64,000 bases of DNA. Source: Daucus carota subsp. sativus (lineage: Eukaryota; Streptophyta; Magnoliopsida; Apiales; Apiaceae). The notes beneath the pieces are model-generated. The model saw only the letters and a list, made by a program, of their open reading frames with translations, was not told where the DNA came from and searched no databases. The translations under genes and the position numbers were made by a program. Location: the NCBI RefSeq assembly GCF_001625215.2, contig NC_030389.2, positions 35,143,454-35,207,453 on the forward strand, given 5' to 3'. Positions 37,234 to 50,007 of the stretch are shown in pieces (position 1 is the stretch's first letter; the number at the start of each line of letters is the position of its first letter).

Positions 37234-37362
37234 CAACCATATATGCAACTACAAATCCTGATTTCAAATTTCAGTTTTCAAATGTCATTTTCGACGTCGA
37301 AAATGACATTTGAAAACTGAAACTTGAAATCAAGATTTGTAGTTGCAGGTTGCATATGGTTG
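37234..37362. repeat. Foldback palindrome, about 62-bp arms
   Basis: The two arms run outward from TCGACGTCGA (37291-37300) and are complementary except for a few mismatches and one short insertion (gcaggtt) in the right arm. There is no loop. Arms contain 'gttgcatatggttg', a motif that is repeated downstream. Confidence 0.88.
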
Positions 37363-37520
37363 TATTCAGTTGTATATGGTTGCATTCAGTTAGTTGATTC
37401 TATTGTAATTTAATGGCCCGCCAGGGGCACACCATACATCCGTTGTAACTTACAGTTTTCAGTTGCATTTAGTTGCATATGAGGTTGCATTTAGTTGCAT
37501 ATATATGAGGTTGCATTCAG
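37349..37520. repeat. Dispersed 'gttgcat' repeats
   Basis: The motif gttgcat(t/a) followed by 'tcagtt', 'tagttg' or 'atatg' occurs at least seven times. Related gttgca runs exist in the array spacers (about 8483-8560). This is probably the degenerate end of the foldback-type element. Confidence 0.6.
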
Positions 37521-38373
37521 TTGATTCAGTTAAGTGAGTATTACATTTTTTACATTTCTCTCCGGTATCTGTTTCTTTTTTACCTCAATTGCTAAAGCAT
37601 TTTAAGATTAGTAGAGTATTCATCTGACAAACTGCAATCTGAAGATTTTAGAGGATATGCAGACATCGAAGTCACGAAAGAGTAAAGACCAAATATAAGC
37701 ATTCATTTTCCGCAGGTTCCTCTATTCCATCTTTTACGGGTTCCTCTATTCCATCTTTTACCTAAGAGTATTGTTCTACTAAATATAGTAGGGACTAAGG
37801 ACCAAGCAAGTCCAGTAAGATAGTAACAAACGTTACGTAAGGACCATCTGTGATTCCACTGTGATTTCTGGGATCCCACTTGTTCATTGCCTACACGAGT
37901 ATTTAGCTGTTTTCTCTGTGAGAGAGTAGATCTCCACAACTGGACATGCCTTAAAATTAACCCGTCGCCTAGCACTTAAAAACACAGCTACAAAGAATCG
38001 TTGGAACAGTGCCTACTGGTCAGAAGCACCCTGTCGGCTAAATCATCTTAATGATGTACTAAAAAGCGTCATGTTCCACAACTCTTAATTACATATTTTT
38101 AGAATTTAAAATATGAATATGAGTTTTGTAAGGCCATTCTCCTAAGACCGCGTGGTTTTAAGAGAACTGTTAACTTAAATAGTCTTAGCAGCATGTAACA
38201 GACATGTGTTCAACCTTCGGAATTTCAAATTTATACAAGACGACATGTATTTAACCTTTGGAATAATATATACAAGACGAACAAGAAAGACGAGACATCA
38301 AAATAGTATGCACCAGTGCTATTGCACGAATTTTGAATCAGATGGATTTTCATTAAGAAAAATGAATATTTAG

Positions 38374-39061
38374 TGATAACTCCACATCCCGTTCCGGTAG
38401 CTCCTCCGCCGTGCACTGGTGTCTTGCGGTGTAGCTGCTGGTGGGTGTCTGCAAAACAACACCGGAGGGGGGTTTGAGCCCCGCGGCGCCTCCGGCGTGA
38501 GAATGAGTGCAGGTATCGGAATAGATGGACAGGAAATAAGCTATCTACACGTGGTGGGTGAAGGTGGCGTGTGGTGGCTGTATGATGGCTGTATGGTGGC
38601 TGTGTGTTTGTATTTTTACTGAGTGCACAAGTGTGTGTGAAATGTGAGTGTAGAGAGTGAAGTCCCCTTAAACTCTTGATCCTTGGTCTATTTATAGGCC
38701 AAGGATTAGGGTTCAAGGATGCGTACCTGGATCCTGGTCCTACACGTGTAGGGGTTTGATCCCCTACACGTGTCCAGGTGTCAGCGTAGGAGTAGTGTTT
38801 TGGAATGTTCCCTGGCTTGTCTCTATCGCCAGTAGTTGACCGTTATGTTTTGTCTTTATCGTGTCAGTCTTTGCCTTGCGCAGCAAATGTCGGCTGGTAC
38901 ACGTGTACCCGGGTGAGCAGTAAGCTTCACTGTACCCGGGTAAGAGATCCTGCCTGGGCCGTGTGTCCTGACAGGCTTGGGTGTTGTCTTGCAGGATTGG
39001 TGGCTACCCGGGGGTAGAGGCTCCTTTATAGGACCCGGGTGTGACTTATTATACCCTATCA
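38374..39061. mobile_element. Solo LTR (688 bp) with 5-bp target duplication
   Basis: The element starts TGATAACTCC and ends CCCTATCA, so it has TG...CA termini with a TGATA/TATCA inverted terminus. It is flanked by TTTAG at 38369-38373 and 39062-39066. The matching flank of unit 1 at about 3808 shows the empty site (atattTGGTACAT). It is more GC-rich than its surroundings and has a TATA-like box (tctatttatagg, about 38688). No polyprotein lies beside it. All ORFs inside are incidental. Confidence 0.85.
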
Positions 39062-39162
39062 TTTAGTACATATATTTTGACTCTACATACGGCCTAATCC
39101 CATGGCCATAACATTAAAGCACATGTTATGAAACATGGGAAGAATGAACGTTCTTGTTGTGG

Positions 39163-40063
39163 TCATTGAGATTCATACATTGTTAGCTGAAGAAAATTGC
39201 AAGTTCTCTGATGTTTAAGAAATCCCATGAACCAAAACTCGAACTCATCCTCTGTAACTATATCAATGTACTTTATTGATGGATCCTGGACATTTTCACT
39301 TTCATTTGCTGTTTTAATTTTGTTCAAAGGAACTGAAACCTTGTAATGAATCCGAATTAAACCCCCTGCTGAAGTAGAGACCTTGATTGATCTTTCACTG
39401 CAGAATGCAATTCTATCGGTTGAGATAAATAGTAATCCGGCTATTGGACCAGCAGTTGTGGATAAATAGCATTGTGAAGCCTTCAATAGCTCTTCTCCTG
39501 ATCTGACACTGAAGTTTTGTTTGAACACTCTCCTGACACCCCCTACTCGGAGAATTTTAGCTCCCAACCTTAACTTTCCCCTCACTGTTTCACTCAACTT
39601 AGGTCCAATTTTCACTGCATAAGTTGAAATAAAATAGCATTTAAGTAGCTCATTGTGTAAAAGAATCAGTAACAAAACCAGATGATTTTGACATTTCGTA
39701 AGCTCAGAACTAACCATGATCCCGGATGCCTTGAGCAAAATTCTCCACTTTCACACCAAGTTTGTTCATCCTATCCTTCATTAACTCTATCGTGCCTGCA
39801 GTTTCAAGAAAAATCTTAATCACAAAAGGATCTGGTGTAGCTTACATAAACAATCAAAAATGTATGTGTGTACATATGATTATAATTTTCTTTCTTTACA
39901 TTTCGTGTGCTAAAGAAAAGAAGTACTTACTCTGTCCAAATTTTGGAGATGCATAATATTGATTGCAAGCGATACATAAAATCCCTTCCTGACGCATCTC
40001 ATCTGGATATACTGTTGAGCTGATCGGAATTCCAATAACTTGTCCTGGAATCTGGTTCTTCAT
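39163..40063 (-). CDS. GEM-like GRAM-domain protein, copy 5 (3 exons, 221 aa)
   Basis: Exons are 39931-40063, 39715-39795 and 39163-39614, with donors GTAAGT and GTTAGT. It is the most diverged of the five: Asp for Ala and RQEGIL in exon 1, KDRMNKLGV in exon 2, and in exon 3 RRVFK, GEELLKASQ, STSAGGL, NKIKTANES, DPSIKY, EDEFEFWF and FLKHQRTCNFLQLTM. The GRAM core (CYLSTTAGPIAGLLFISTD) is unchanged. All splice sites and the frame are intact. Intron 2 happens to carry a long open frame into exon 3, but the exon 2 reading frame meets a stop straight after its donor, so the spliced model is preferred. TATA-like at 40177-40184. Confidence 0.92.
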
Positions 40064-41492
40064 TTTTAAATTTTGACGAACTGCAAATTGCTTGGTTCTT
40101 TGTAAGCCTCTAGTTGATCTTTACTTGTTTTCTGATGTGGTTTGTAGGATGTATTACAACAATGCGTCTTACATAGATTTTATAGGGCAATTAAGAAGGT
40201 TAGTGGCATTTAACTTTATGCTGCATGACTCATGTTTGGCTCATCTATGAGACAACTGTGACGAGGCCTGTATATTTTAAGATAAGACATGATAGAAACT
40301 TTATGCCCTGCTTTGTTAGCAAGCTAGTCGAAGGGTCTTAAGTCCCTGTCGGTATACGTTAGTATTTCCCTAATTTGTACAATTTTGTTATAAAGCAACA
40401 GAAAGTTCAGGGACCGGAAGTTAGCTGAACTGAAAACTGTGCAGAAGGTAGTTGTTGCTAGTCTGAAACACAGTTAACGGTTTAAGAGAGCTCGCCTAAT
40501 TAGCACTTGAATCGCGGAAAAATTAGAACATTGATCGAGTTGTGAGAAGAATCTGGCAAAATATCAGACAGAAAATAAAACAAAAACAAAAAATCTTGCA
40601 TAGTACAGGGACTTTTAATCATGCCAAGCATGATACTAATAGATCTTCTTGTACAAAGTTGAATCAATCAAACCATCTGATGTTTGGTCAAAACAAGTAA
40701 AATAATCTCATAGTGTATATGATTTGATAAGGAAAGGAAAGAGTAGGTTCATCACATGCAAGTCATACACAGCTGGTGCAAAAGTTTCAAATGCTTATCC
40801 TTAATCCTTTTGTATCATGCATTTTCTTTGTCTTGATGTTTAATGAGATATATTGTAATCTTTGATTATTGTATCATTAAAACATTAATGTATTAGTTGG
40901 TAAATTAGTCACTTTAATGTTGTTCCTCTAATAAATAAGAACGTGTGGGACCGTAAATAGTTTAGGATATCAAGTGGTTGATAAAACTTTTAGCGGATCA
41001 AAGCCTTTTAATTATGGCAAGCATATTTTACAAAAAAGTTTGACATCTTCATATACTGCAATAAAATTCCATCGAAGTTGAGAAAGTCTTACGCAGACCC
41101 TAGGACTATAACTAATTTAAATATTAATACAATAAAGATTGTTTTAAAGCAATTAAATAAAGAAACAAGCTCTGTTATTCGCATAATCCCATGGACCGCA
41201 TAAAAACAAGCTCTATTATTCACATCATTTATATCATTTGGCTATACGTTTAATAAGATAAATTCAAGATTAATTTCATAACCTCTTTTGTAATGAATAT
41301 TCATGTACAGTAAAGGTCTAAAAGTTATTTACTTTGTAACATCTTCCATATTAATATAGTTCCAGAACTGTACATTTCATGTATATATATAGTCATTCCT
41401 TGTGTTTCATTTTTAAAACTTAATAAAATATATTTTTGTTGCATCATCTCATCACAAAAGGTAGAATTTTTATACTACTTGCTTCACAGAAA

Positions 41493-41832
41493 ATGAAAAA
41501 TTCCTCTGTTATGCTTTTCATCTCTCTTGCCATGATATTGGCCATTTCTGGTTAGTTCATTCTTGCAAAATATATTTTAATATCCTTTACAATAGTTCCA
41601 TCAATATAAATGGCTTAAAGTTACATTATGTGCAGGTTTAAGATTGTCAAATGGTTTAGCTGAAGGGATAGTTGCTCGCGCTCCATACCATGCAGGGGCT
41701 CCAAACCATATATTAAACGCATACGATTGCAGTAATGATGAAAGCATATGCACCAAACGTTGTCCGGGATTTTGCTTCTATTGCTATTGTGATAAAATAT
41801 CTAAAACTTGTAATTTTCATTGTGAATTGTGA
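41493..41832 (+). CDS. Secreted 8-cysteine peptide A5 (2 exons, 84 aa)
   Basis: Exons are 41493-41550 and 41636-41832. It differs from A1 in the cysteine domain at Lys53 to Asn (CSNDES) and Ser59 to Thr (CTKRC); signal peptide and leader are the same. The TATA run is at 41382-41391. The 3' flank is shortened: about 700 bp present after other A copies is missing after about 41920. Confidence 0.9.
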
Positions 41833-43159
41833 ATAGTATAATTATTGAGCCAAGGGCTTAATAAATGATTTATCACATTTTTATTAATTAATAAGGCTAG
41901 TCTTTATCTCAATCGGTGATTGTTAAGTTTTTTAATAGATGTTAATTAAGAGTAGCTGTATTCAGTGATAAAATAAAGATTTAAAATCCTCACACCATGG
42001 AACCGGAACTGAATATTTTGAATACAATTAATTTAATTTAATGGCTTGTAATTTCTCTATAAACAATGAGATCTTATAGATACTGAAAATAAAATTATTT
42101 GATCAGATGCCCATCATAATATGAGTCTTATTTAATCCAGGTCACTTGATGAGAATGGTTAATTTAGATTTCTATCAGTTTATCCTAATGTGACTATTTT
42201 TGTTACCTTAGGTCGTTCGATGCTCGGTCAAAAGATAAAGAATGCAGTTACAATTGACACCAAACTTAAGTCTGATATAGATAAATGTAATTCGTAGTAC
42301 CAGTCTTTTCAATTTGAATTTGGGTGTTACACAGTTACTGTTTCTTGACAGAGAAAAAGTTGCATCTCTAAATATTTGAGTACAGGTTTTGATTCTTTTG
42401 CATCTTAAAAGTTTTGCATCTCTGGATATATAAGTACATTGATACGATATCATAAAGAAGTTGGTTTTGAAATATTATTATTTTTGTATGGTATTTATGA
42501 GTCAGATGCCATTCCTATTCTACTCAGGCATGTATTCTTGTTGAGTCTTATCCCTTTTTTTCAAGACAGTCCCTGGTTATGTTATTAAAATATTTAAGAC
42601 ATTGAGGAGACGAACAATCTAAATTGTTCCATCCAGCTTAATAATTTTTTTAAGAAATTAGAGGACTCATAAATCACCAAGAAAAGTGTGCATGGTAAGT
42701 AGTTGTTTCATTATAAAAAATTAGTCATTTATATAGGTAGAAATTAGTTAATTTTTATTATAAATTATTACTACCTTAATGTAGATTATGAAGTACTTAG
42801 AAGATAATAATATTAAGGGAAATTTGGAAAAATACTCATATTTTTTAATTTATTTTCAATAATATGGTCAAAATTGCGTACATGGTTGCAACGCTAGCCG
42901 AAAATAGTTAACTTTTATGTCGCAAGAGTTGCAATTGAGGTTGCATATATAATTACACGGTATTTTGAAAAAAAAATTACAACCAGGATATCTTTGAAAA
43001 ATTCCCTAATAATAATATATAAGAAAATTATAGAAGAAGATAGTCGTTACCATGTATAACTTTATAATAATACATTAATTGTACATACTCGGTAAGATAC
43101 ACGCTTGAGGCTAAGTGATTTTTGGATTAACATAATTATACATCGTTTCATCACCATTG

Positions 43160-44310
43160 AAGACAACATACACAAAAACAACTTATATGTATACTTTGTG
43201 TGTGATTTCTCCTCTCACTACCACCGCCTCCGTTTATAACCACCGCCTCCAATAATAACCAACCGTCGTCTCTTTATCAACCATACAGATTTGCTCCTCC
43301 TTTTGTAGATAGCTCTCAACAAAGCTCTTCCTTTATAGCTCTTTGATTTCGACAGTAAATCTACTCTTCCAAAGGTGGATCTGGCAATTAGCAAAAACCT
43401 TAGTAATAATTTGTTGTAGTATGTAAATTAATGATAATTCGTATTAGTTATCATAATTTATTATCAAGTTTGATGCCTGTAGTATATATATATTTTGTTT
43501 GCTGCTTAACATGAATAATTACCTGGGACAGGAATGGAGTCCGACTTAAATTGAAAAGGAAGGAAGAGGAAAGCAGGGAGACCAAATGACCTAAGCATAC
43601 AAAAATTCTATCAAACATTTTTGTCAACAGAAAATATTTTTTAATTAATATGTAGCATAACAAAAATATAAAATAAAATATCAAGAAATTCTGAAAATTT
43701 ATAATAAATATTAAAAAACATTACTTACAAGTATACCATCCTTGAGCATTTTCTTCATTGTTTAAACTACAAAAAAAGATAAATGATCAAGCACTTCAAA
43801 ACTATTAAATTTTGATATGTCCACCGCTAAGAAATCATTATTAAATTTAACAAACAAAGATTTTTGATTCATTTTTATGCTTAACATGAAACTCATTCAA
43901 AACTTTAATTCGAAGAGGAACCACAAGTCTATAATTTATATGTAAATCTAGATCTGTATTCAATGTATGTAATAGCATATTAAAAACAATACACATGCGT
44001 ATAAAATCATATAGAATCAGCCCATCCACATATGAATATATTTACTTGTAATTTTATAATTTAACTACCTGTTGGCACATTGAGCCGAAGTTATCATCCA
44101 TTATACAATTAATACCAAAAGTTCTATCAATTGACAACTCTAGCCAACATCACAAACTACACAATATTCAGATCTTAAAATACTCAATTTTATTTTAAGA
44201 GCTATATTTATCAATGTTTAACTTGTTAATAGAAAGACAAATTTTACAGAGAGGAGAGGAGGAGGGGGTTATGGTATATGGAGAATGACGGTGGGGTTTT
44301 TTATAGAGGC
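43160..44310 (-). other. Exon-like segments of a possible minus-strand gene (spacer 5)
   Basis: The first piece is 44069-44101 (MDDNFGSMCQQ with one silent change, tcg to tca). The second piece has an acceptor reading tttttttgtag and donor GTAAGT; the third has donor GTAATT. This is the version with the best splice-site sequences. Joining rules and product remain unclear, as for spacer 1. Confidence 0.3.
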
Positions 44311-44399
44311 ATGTAGAAGGATCGAGAACGATTGAGACATTTCTCATCATTAAAATATGTTCTTATTACTAAATTGCCCTTAAATTTTAAATTTCTTAC

Positions 44400-44401
<2 letters not shown>

Positions 44402-44466
<65 letters not shown>
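44402..44466. repeat. (TA)n microsatellite, spacer 5
   Basis: About 32 TA pairs, the longest of the six homologous tracts. Confidence 0.9.
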
Positions 44467-44468
<2 letters not shown>

Positions 44469-45309
44469 AATTTAAGTAACATTTATAATCACCAAAAATA
44501 TTTTGGTAAAAAAACATCTCGGTTAGCCGAGGTCGAGAATCTTGTAAAATATATACATGTGTAAGTGTGTTCAACTATAAAAAGTAATTTTTTTTATTAA
44601 AAAGTACAAGTTAAATTATTTACCAAACCTAATAGTCGAAGGAATAAAACAACTATATTTTATATTTCATATTATATTTATTTTTTAAAATATCCGCCAT
44701 ATAACATAATTCAGTTGAATTAAATCTGTTAACAAATTTTATAATATGTTCAATTTATAACACATAATGATAACTCAAAATACTGATCATACTATAACAT
44801 ACATAACATTTAAATTTAAATTATTTGAGTAACATTTGTAATTTCCTTAGTTTGTAACTTTTCATATACTGCAATAGAATTCCATCGATGTAGAGAAAGT
44901 CTTACCTAGACCCGGACTATAACTAATCTAAATATTAATACAATAAAGATTGTTTTAAAGCAACAAGCTCTGTTATTCGCATAATCCCATGAACCGTGTA
45001 AAATTAAGCTCTATTATTCACATCATTTATATCATTTGGCTATACGTTTAATAAGATAAATTCAAGATTAATTTCATAACCTCTTCTGTAATGAATATTG
45101 ACGTACAGTAAAGGTCGAAAAGTTATTTACTTCGTAACATCTTCCATATTAATATTGTTCACAACTATACATTAATAAAAATATGATTCATGTATATATA
45201 TATATATAGTCATTCCTTGTGTTTCATATTTAAAACTTAACAAAATATAATTTTGTTGCATCATCTCATCACAAAAGATAGAATTTTGAGACTACTTGCT
45301 TCACAGAAA

Positions 45310-45650
45310 ATGAAAAATTCCTCTGTTATGCTTGTCATCTCTCTTGGCCATGATATTGGCAATTTCTGGTTAGTTCATTCTTGCAAATTTTTTTTTAATC
45401 TCCTTTACAATAGTTCCATCAATATAGATAATTTAAAGTTACATTATGTGCAGGTTTAAGATTTTCAAATGGTTTAGCTGAGGGAATAGTTGCTCGCGCT
45501 CCATACCATGCAGGAGCTCCAAACCATATATTGAACGCATACGATTGCAGTAATGATGAAAGCATATGCACCAAACGTTGTCCGGGGTTTTGCTTCTATT
45601 GCTTTTGTGATAAAATATCTAAAACTTGTAATTTTCATTGTGAATTGTGA
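45310..45650 (+). pseudogene. Secreted 8-cysteine peptide B5, frameshifted in exon 1
   Basis: Exon 1 (45310-45368) has one extra G after codon 12 (ctcttGgccatg), which throws the second half of the signal peptide out of frame and would disconnect it from exon 2. Exon 2 (45454-45650) is open and retains all eight cysteines, with Phe23, Asn53, Thr59 and Phe70 changes (CFYCFC). TATA run 45193-45208 and AATAAA are kept. The break looks recent; a sequencing or assembly error is also possible. Confidence 0.8.
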
Positions 45651-48211
45651 ATAGTATAATTATTGAGCCAAGGGCTTAATAAATGATTTACCACATTTTT
45701 ATGAATTAATAAGGCTAGTCTTTATCTCAATTGGTGATTGTTTTTATTTTCATTGTACTAAAATTGAGTATAAGTGTCTTTCATATTTTTTAATACATCC
45801 TATAATCGAGGGACTACAAGATTAAGAAGCGTTTAAGAATTCTGATTGGGAGAGTGACCATGACAATATATAATAGCTTTTGAACGCCTTCTAAGAATTC
45901 AACAAACTTTAGTGATAATAAACAAGAATAATCTAACATTAGCCTAAATATGGGCTTCTTTATAAGTGTAACAGTTTGAAGGATGCGATCATTAAGTATG
46001 TTGTTGAAAATAGAAGGGATATTTTGTTTGCTAAGAATGATTTGTAGATGGTTCAGTCTAAGTATGGGGAGAATGTCCTTGGTATTTATATTCTAGCACG
46101 ATTGATGTTGATGGCATTTTAGACCATAAGCTTAGCTTTGTGTGGTCTCTGATTGGATGGCTAGGAAATTTGGAAATCATATGAGGTTTAATCCTAAGTG
46201 GAAGCTGAGAGGAATTCAACAACACCTAAATGAAGTCCACGGTGTGTTAATTTTGAAAAACACTGTTAATTAGCAAGAAAATTAGCGTTGTGTGGAATTG
46301 AAGCTGATATTGCTAAACAATATAAGAGATTATATGATTTTGGAGTTGAGGTACTGGGATGAGCGTGCATATCCAGGTCCTTTTCTCATTATTTCACCAT
46401 TCACTGATGTAAGTGCTCAGGCTTCATTGTCAGCACCTTTTTGCTCTGGGCGAACCCAACTGCATTTTGGTGCACTGCCAGCAAGATTCATTCAGACCTT
46501 AAGTATTTGATTACAGTAAGCAAGTAGCTGCAAATATCAGAATGGTTGAACATCTTGAGTTAAACATCAAAAAAATTTCAATTACTTAAATAGGTTTTTT
46601 AATAGATGTTAATTAAGAGTAGATGTATTCAGTGATAAAATAAGGATTTAAAATGCTCACACCATGGAACCGGAACTGAATATTTTGAATACAATTAATT
46701 TAATTTCATGGCTTGTAATTTCTCTATAAACAATGAGATCTTATAGATACTGTAAATAAAAAAATTTGATCACATGACCCCATCATAATATGAGTCTTAT
46801 TTAATTCACGTCACTTGCCGAGAATGGTTGTTAATTCAAATTTCTATCAGTTTATCCTAATGTGACTATTTGTCTCACCTTAGGTCGTTCGATGCTCGGT
46901 CAAAAGATAAAGAATGCAGTTACAATTGACACCAAACTTAAGTCTGATATAGATAAATGTAATTCATAGTACCAGTCTTTTGAGTTCGAATTTGGGTGTT
47001 ACACTGTTATTGTTTCTAAGACAGAGAAAAAGTTGCATCTCTAGATATATGAGTACAGGTTTTGATTCTTGTTGCATCTTAAAAGTTTTGCATCTGTGGA
47101 TATATGAGTACATTGATATGATATCATAAAGAAGTTGTTTTAGAAATATTATTATTTTTGCATGATAGCTCTTATGGTTCATTCATGATTTATCAGTCAG
47201 ATGCCATTCTTTTCTACTCAGGCATGTATTCTTGTTGAGTCTTATCCCTTTTTGCAAGACAGACTCCGGTTCTGTTATTAAAATATTTGAGACATCGAGG
47301 AGACGAACAACCTAAATTGCTTCATCGAGCTTAATAATTGTTTTAAGGAAATTAGAGGACCTGTAAATCAGCCGTTTCACAGAAAAAATTTAAGAGAAGA
47401 GAGATATTCACCGGGAAAAGTGTGCATAACTAGTTGTTTCATTATAGAAAATTAGTTATTTATATATCTTGAAATTATTAATTTCTATTATAAAATATTA
47501 TTACCTTACTATCGATAATGAAGCAGAAGATAATAATATTAATGGCAATTGGTAAAAACACCCATATTTTTTTAACTTATTTTCAAAAATATGATCAAAA
47601 TTCTATACATGGTTGCAACACTAGCCGAAAATAATTAATTTTAATGTCGCAAGAGGTGCAATTGAGGTTGCATAAATAATTACACGGTATTTTGGAAAAA
47701 AATAACAACCATGATATATTTGAAAAATTCCCTAACAATAATAATATATAAGAGAATGCCTTCAAAAAAAATATATAAGAAAATTATAGAAGAAGACAGT
47801 CCCATGTTTAACTTTATAATACACTGATGGTACAAATTCGGTGAGATACACGCTTCAGGCTAATTAATTTTTGGTAACATAATTGATTTTGCAGACAACA
47901 TATACAAAAACAACTTATATGTATATTTTGTGTGTGATTTCTCCTCTCACTACCCTCGTCTTCGTTTATAACCACCGCCTCCAATAATAACCAACCGCCG
48001 TCTCTTTGTCAACCATACAGATTTGTTCCTTCTTATGTAGATAGATCTCAGCAAAGCTGTTCCTAATAGCTTTTTGATTTCGACAGTAGATCTATTCTTC
48101 CAAAGGGGGATCTGGCAATTAACAAAAACCTTAGTAATAATTTGTTGAATTATGTAAATTAATGATAATTTATATAGTTATCATAATTCATTCTCAAGTT
48201 TGAGGCTTATA

Positions 48212-48350
<139 letters not shown>

Positions 48351-49723
48351 AGTGCTACTCTAGTGAGAACTTTAAGTGCTGAGAACTAGATACTGGGCTT
48401 AAAATGAGGACCCAAATCAGGCCCATTCATACGACCATTCTAAACGTCCATTAAACAAAAGGCTGGCTTCTAACCGTAACTATAAACTATTACCCACTCA
48501 AACTCTCTCCAGCAAATCACCCCCAAATTACAAAAATCTCTCAACAACGTTGCTCGATTCCGTTGTTTTGGTGTAGAAACACTGTAATTTGTTCCTACAA
48601 GTGTTCTTCGACATTGTTCCTTTCACTACTCTAACCATTCACTTTGAAATTTGAGTAGTTATGTAAATCAATTCATTATTACGAATCACTGATGTTAGAC
48701 TCTTTGTTTTTTGCAGATTTCGTGCCTAGACGAACAACTAGATCTCGAGCACTAAAAACAACTGTATGTGAGTCGTATATATAGTATGTATGTGTTTTTA
48801 GTTAGTTTTTGTGAAGTGCTTATCACTAAATCACTTGCAAATCAATATGTTTGTATTAATTTTTAGTTTTAAATGTATTGGAAGCAACTTGTATACGTGT
48901 TTAATTAAAAACTTTGCTTAGGGTTTTGTTTATGATTTAATCATTTTAAGATGTGCAGAGCACTAGTTATGTATTTGCAGTAATTTTATATAAATTAGTT
49001 GCAACTATTTCATCAAGTTTAATTCAAATTAATTCATCTATTGGTTTTGAATTTATTTACACTATTTTAACATGTGCAGAGCATCTTACTTATATACACA
49101 AAGCACTTAAGTACACAAAAACATCACTTAGAATTATAAAAAAAATACACTTAAAGTTTAAAATATGCACAAAGAACTTAAAAAGATACACAAAGCACTT
49201 AAAAATGAAGATGGCTTTTAGGATAATTTTTGAGATTCCACAAAGGTCTTGCTGTTATTGCTGATACTAATTATGGCTCGTTAAGTTGATTTCTGAACTT
49301 AATTGTTGTAGTTGCAATTGCAGAGGGCTCTTTTCTCGATATAGTGTGAATCTAAGTGTAAAGCATAGATGAGGTGTTTGACAAGAATACCAAGATAAGT
49401 TAGTTTTATAAGCCGCCAAGAGGATACGTTGTTGAATGAGTTGTTACAATATAAATTAATAAAAAGTGGGAAGGTATATAAACTTTTTGATCAACAATCA
49501 GCTGTGTTGTCATTAGCAGTTTTTCTTCAAATAATTTGCCTATAATGCATGTTTTACGAGATAATATATGTTGTGTTTAGTAGGTATCACTTTGGTCGTA
49601 TCTACAATCAGAGCCTTGAATGCAACACTTCTAAAGTTTGTGTTCTGTTGTCCTTCATAATTTTTGCTACTTAAATTGCATTAGTAATTTGTGTAAGACA
49701 TTTGGTAATTGCATTAACCTTTT

Positions 49724-50007
49724 TTCTATTTTTTGTTGATTCAGATGGGACAAAGAGCACAACTTGAATGATTAAGGGTGAAATACTCAAATGCAATCCT
49801 TACATTTCACTTGAATGAATACAGAGAGATTGTAACAAAGCAGGCAAAAAGCTTCTACAAAAAGATTGCAAAAAAGACACTTACGTTCATTGTACTTGCA
49901 TCAAGTTCAAAGAAACCCAAGAACACAGAGATTCACGAGAATGTTATATTTCCAGACATTGAAACCGGACATGAAGAAGCATGATGAAGTGCCGACTGCT
50001 AGAAAGT
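49724..50007. repeat. Internal direct repeat, copy 1
   Basis: About 85-90% alike to 51404-51690. Both keep a related frame with IVLASSSKKPK and IHENVIFPDIETGHEEA, which is open in this copy (49778-49984) and interrupted by a stop in the other. It may be a fragment of a transposon or captured host gene; I do not recognise it. Confidence 0.7.

Larger units (their letters stand above)
30650..39162. repeat. Array unit 4 (recombinant, lacks peptide B)
   Basis: The left part, to about 33.5 kb, matches unit 3 at a constant offset of 8392 bp. From about 33530 rightwards it diverges and resembles the B5 flank and the terminal spacer at 46.7-54.2 kb. No second peptide gene follows; the spacer ends near 37.0 kb and is followed by foldback DNA, the ancestral GEM flank and a solo LTR. 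Confidence 0.88.

Noticed and set aside
38231..39062. Several ORFs of 67-161 residues on both strands
   Set aside because: They lie within or across the solo LTR and overlap each other; none has a recognisable domain.
39615..39738. Extended 191-residue ORF in GEM-like copy 5 reading through intron 2
   Set aside because: The added N-terminal part reads exon 2 in the wrong frame; the conserved three-exon model explains all five copies.
45253..45459. 68-residue ORF over exon 1 and intron of peptide B5
   Set aside because: It exists only because of the single-base shift and runs on into the intron; it is not conserved in other copies.
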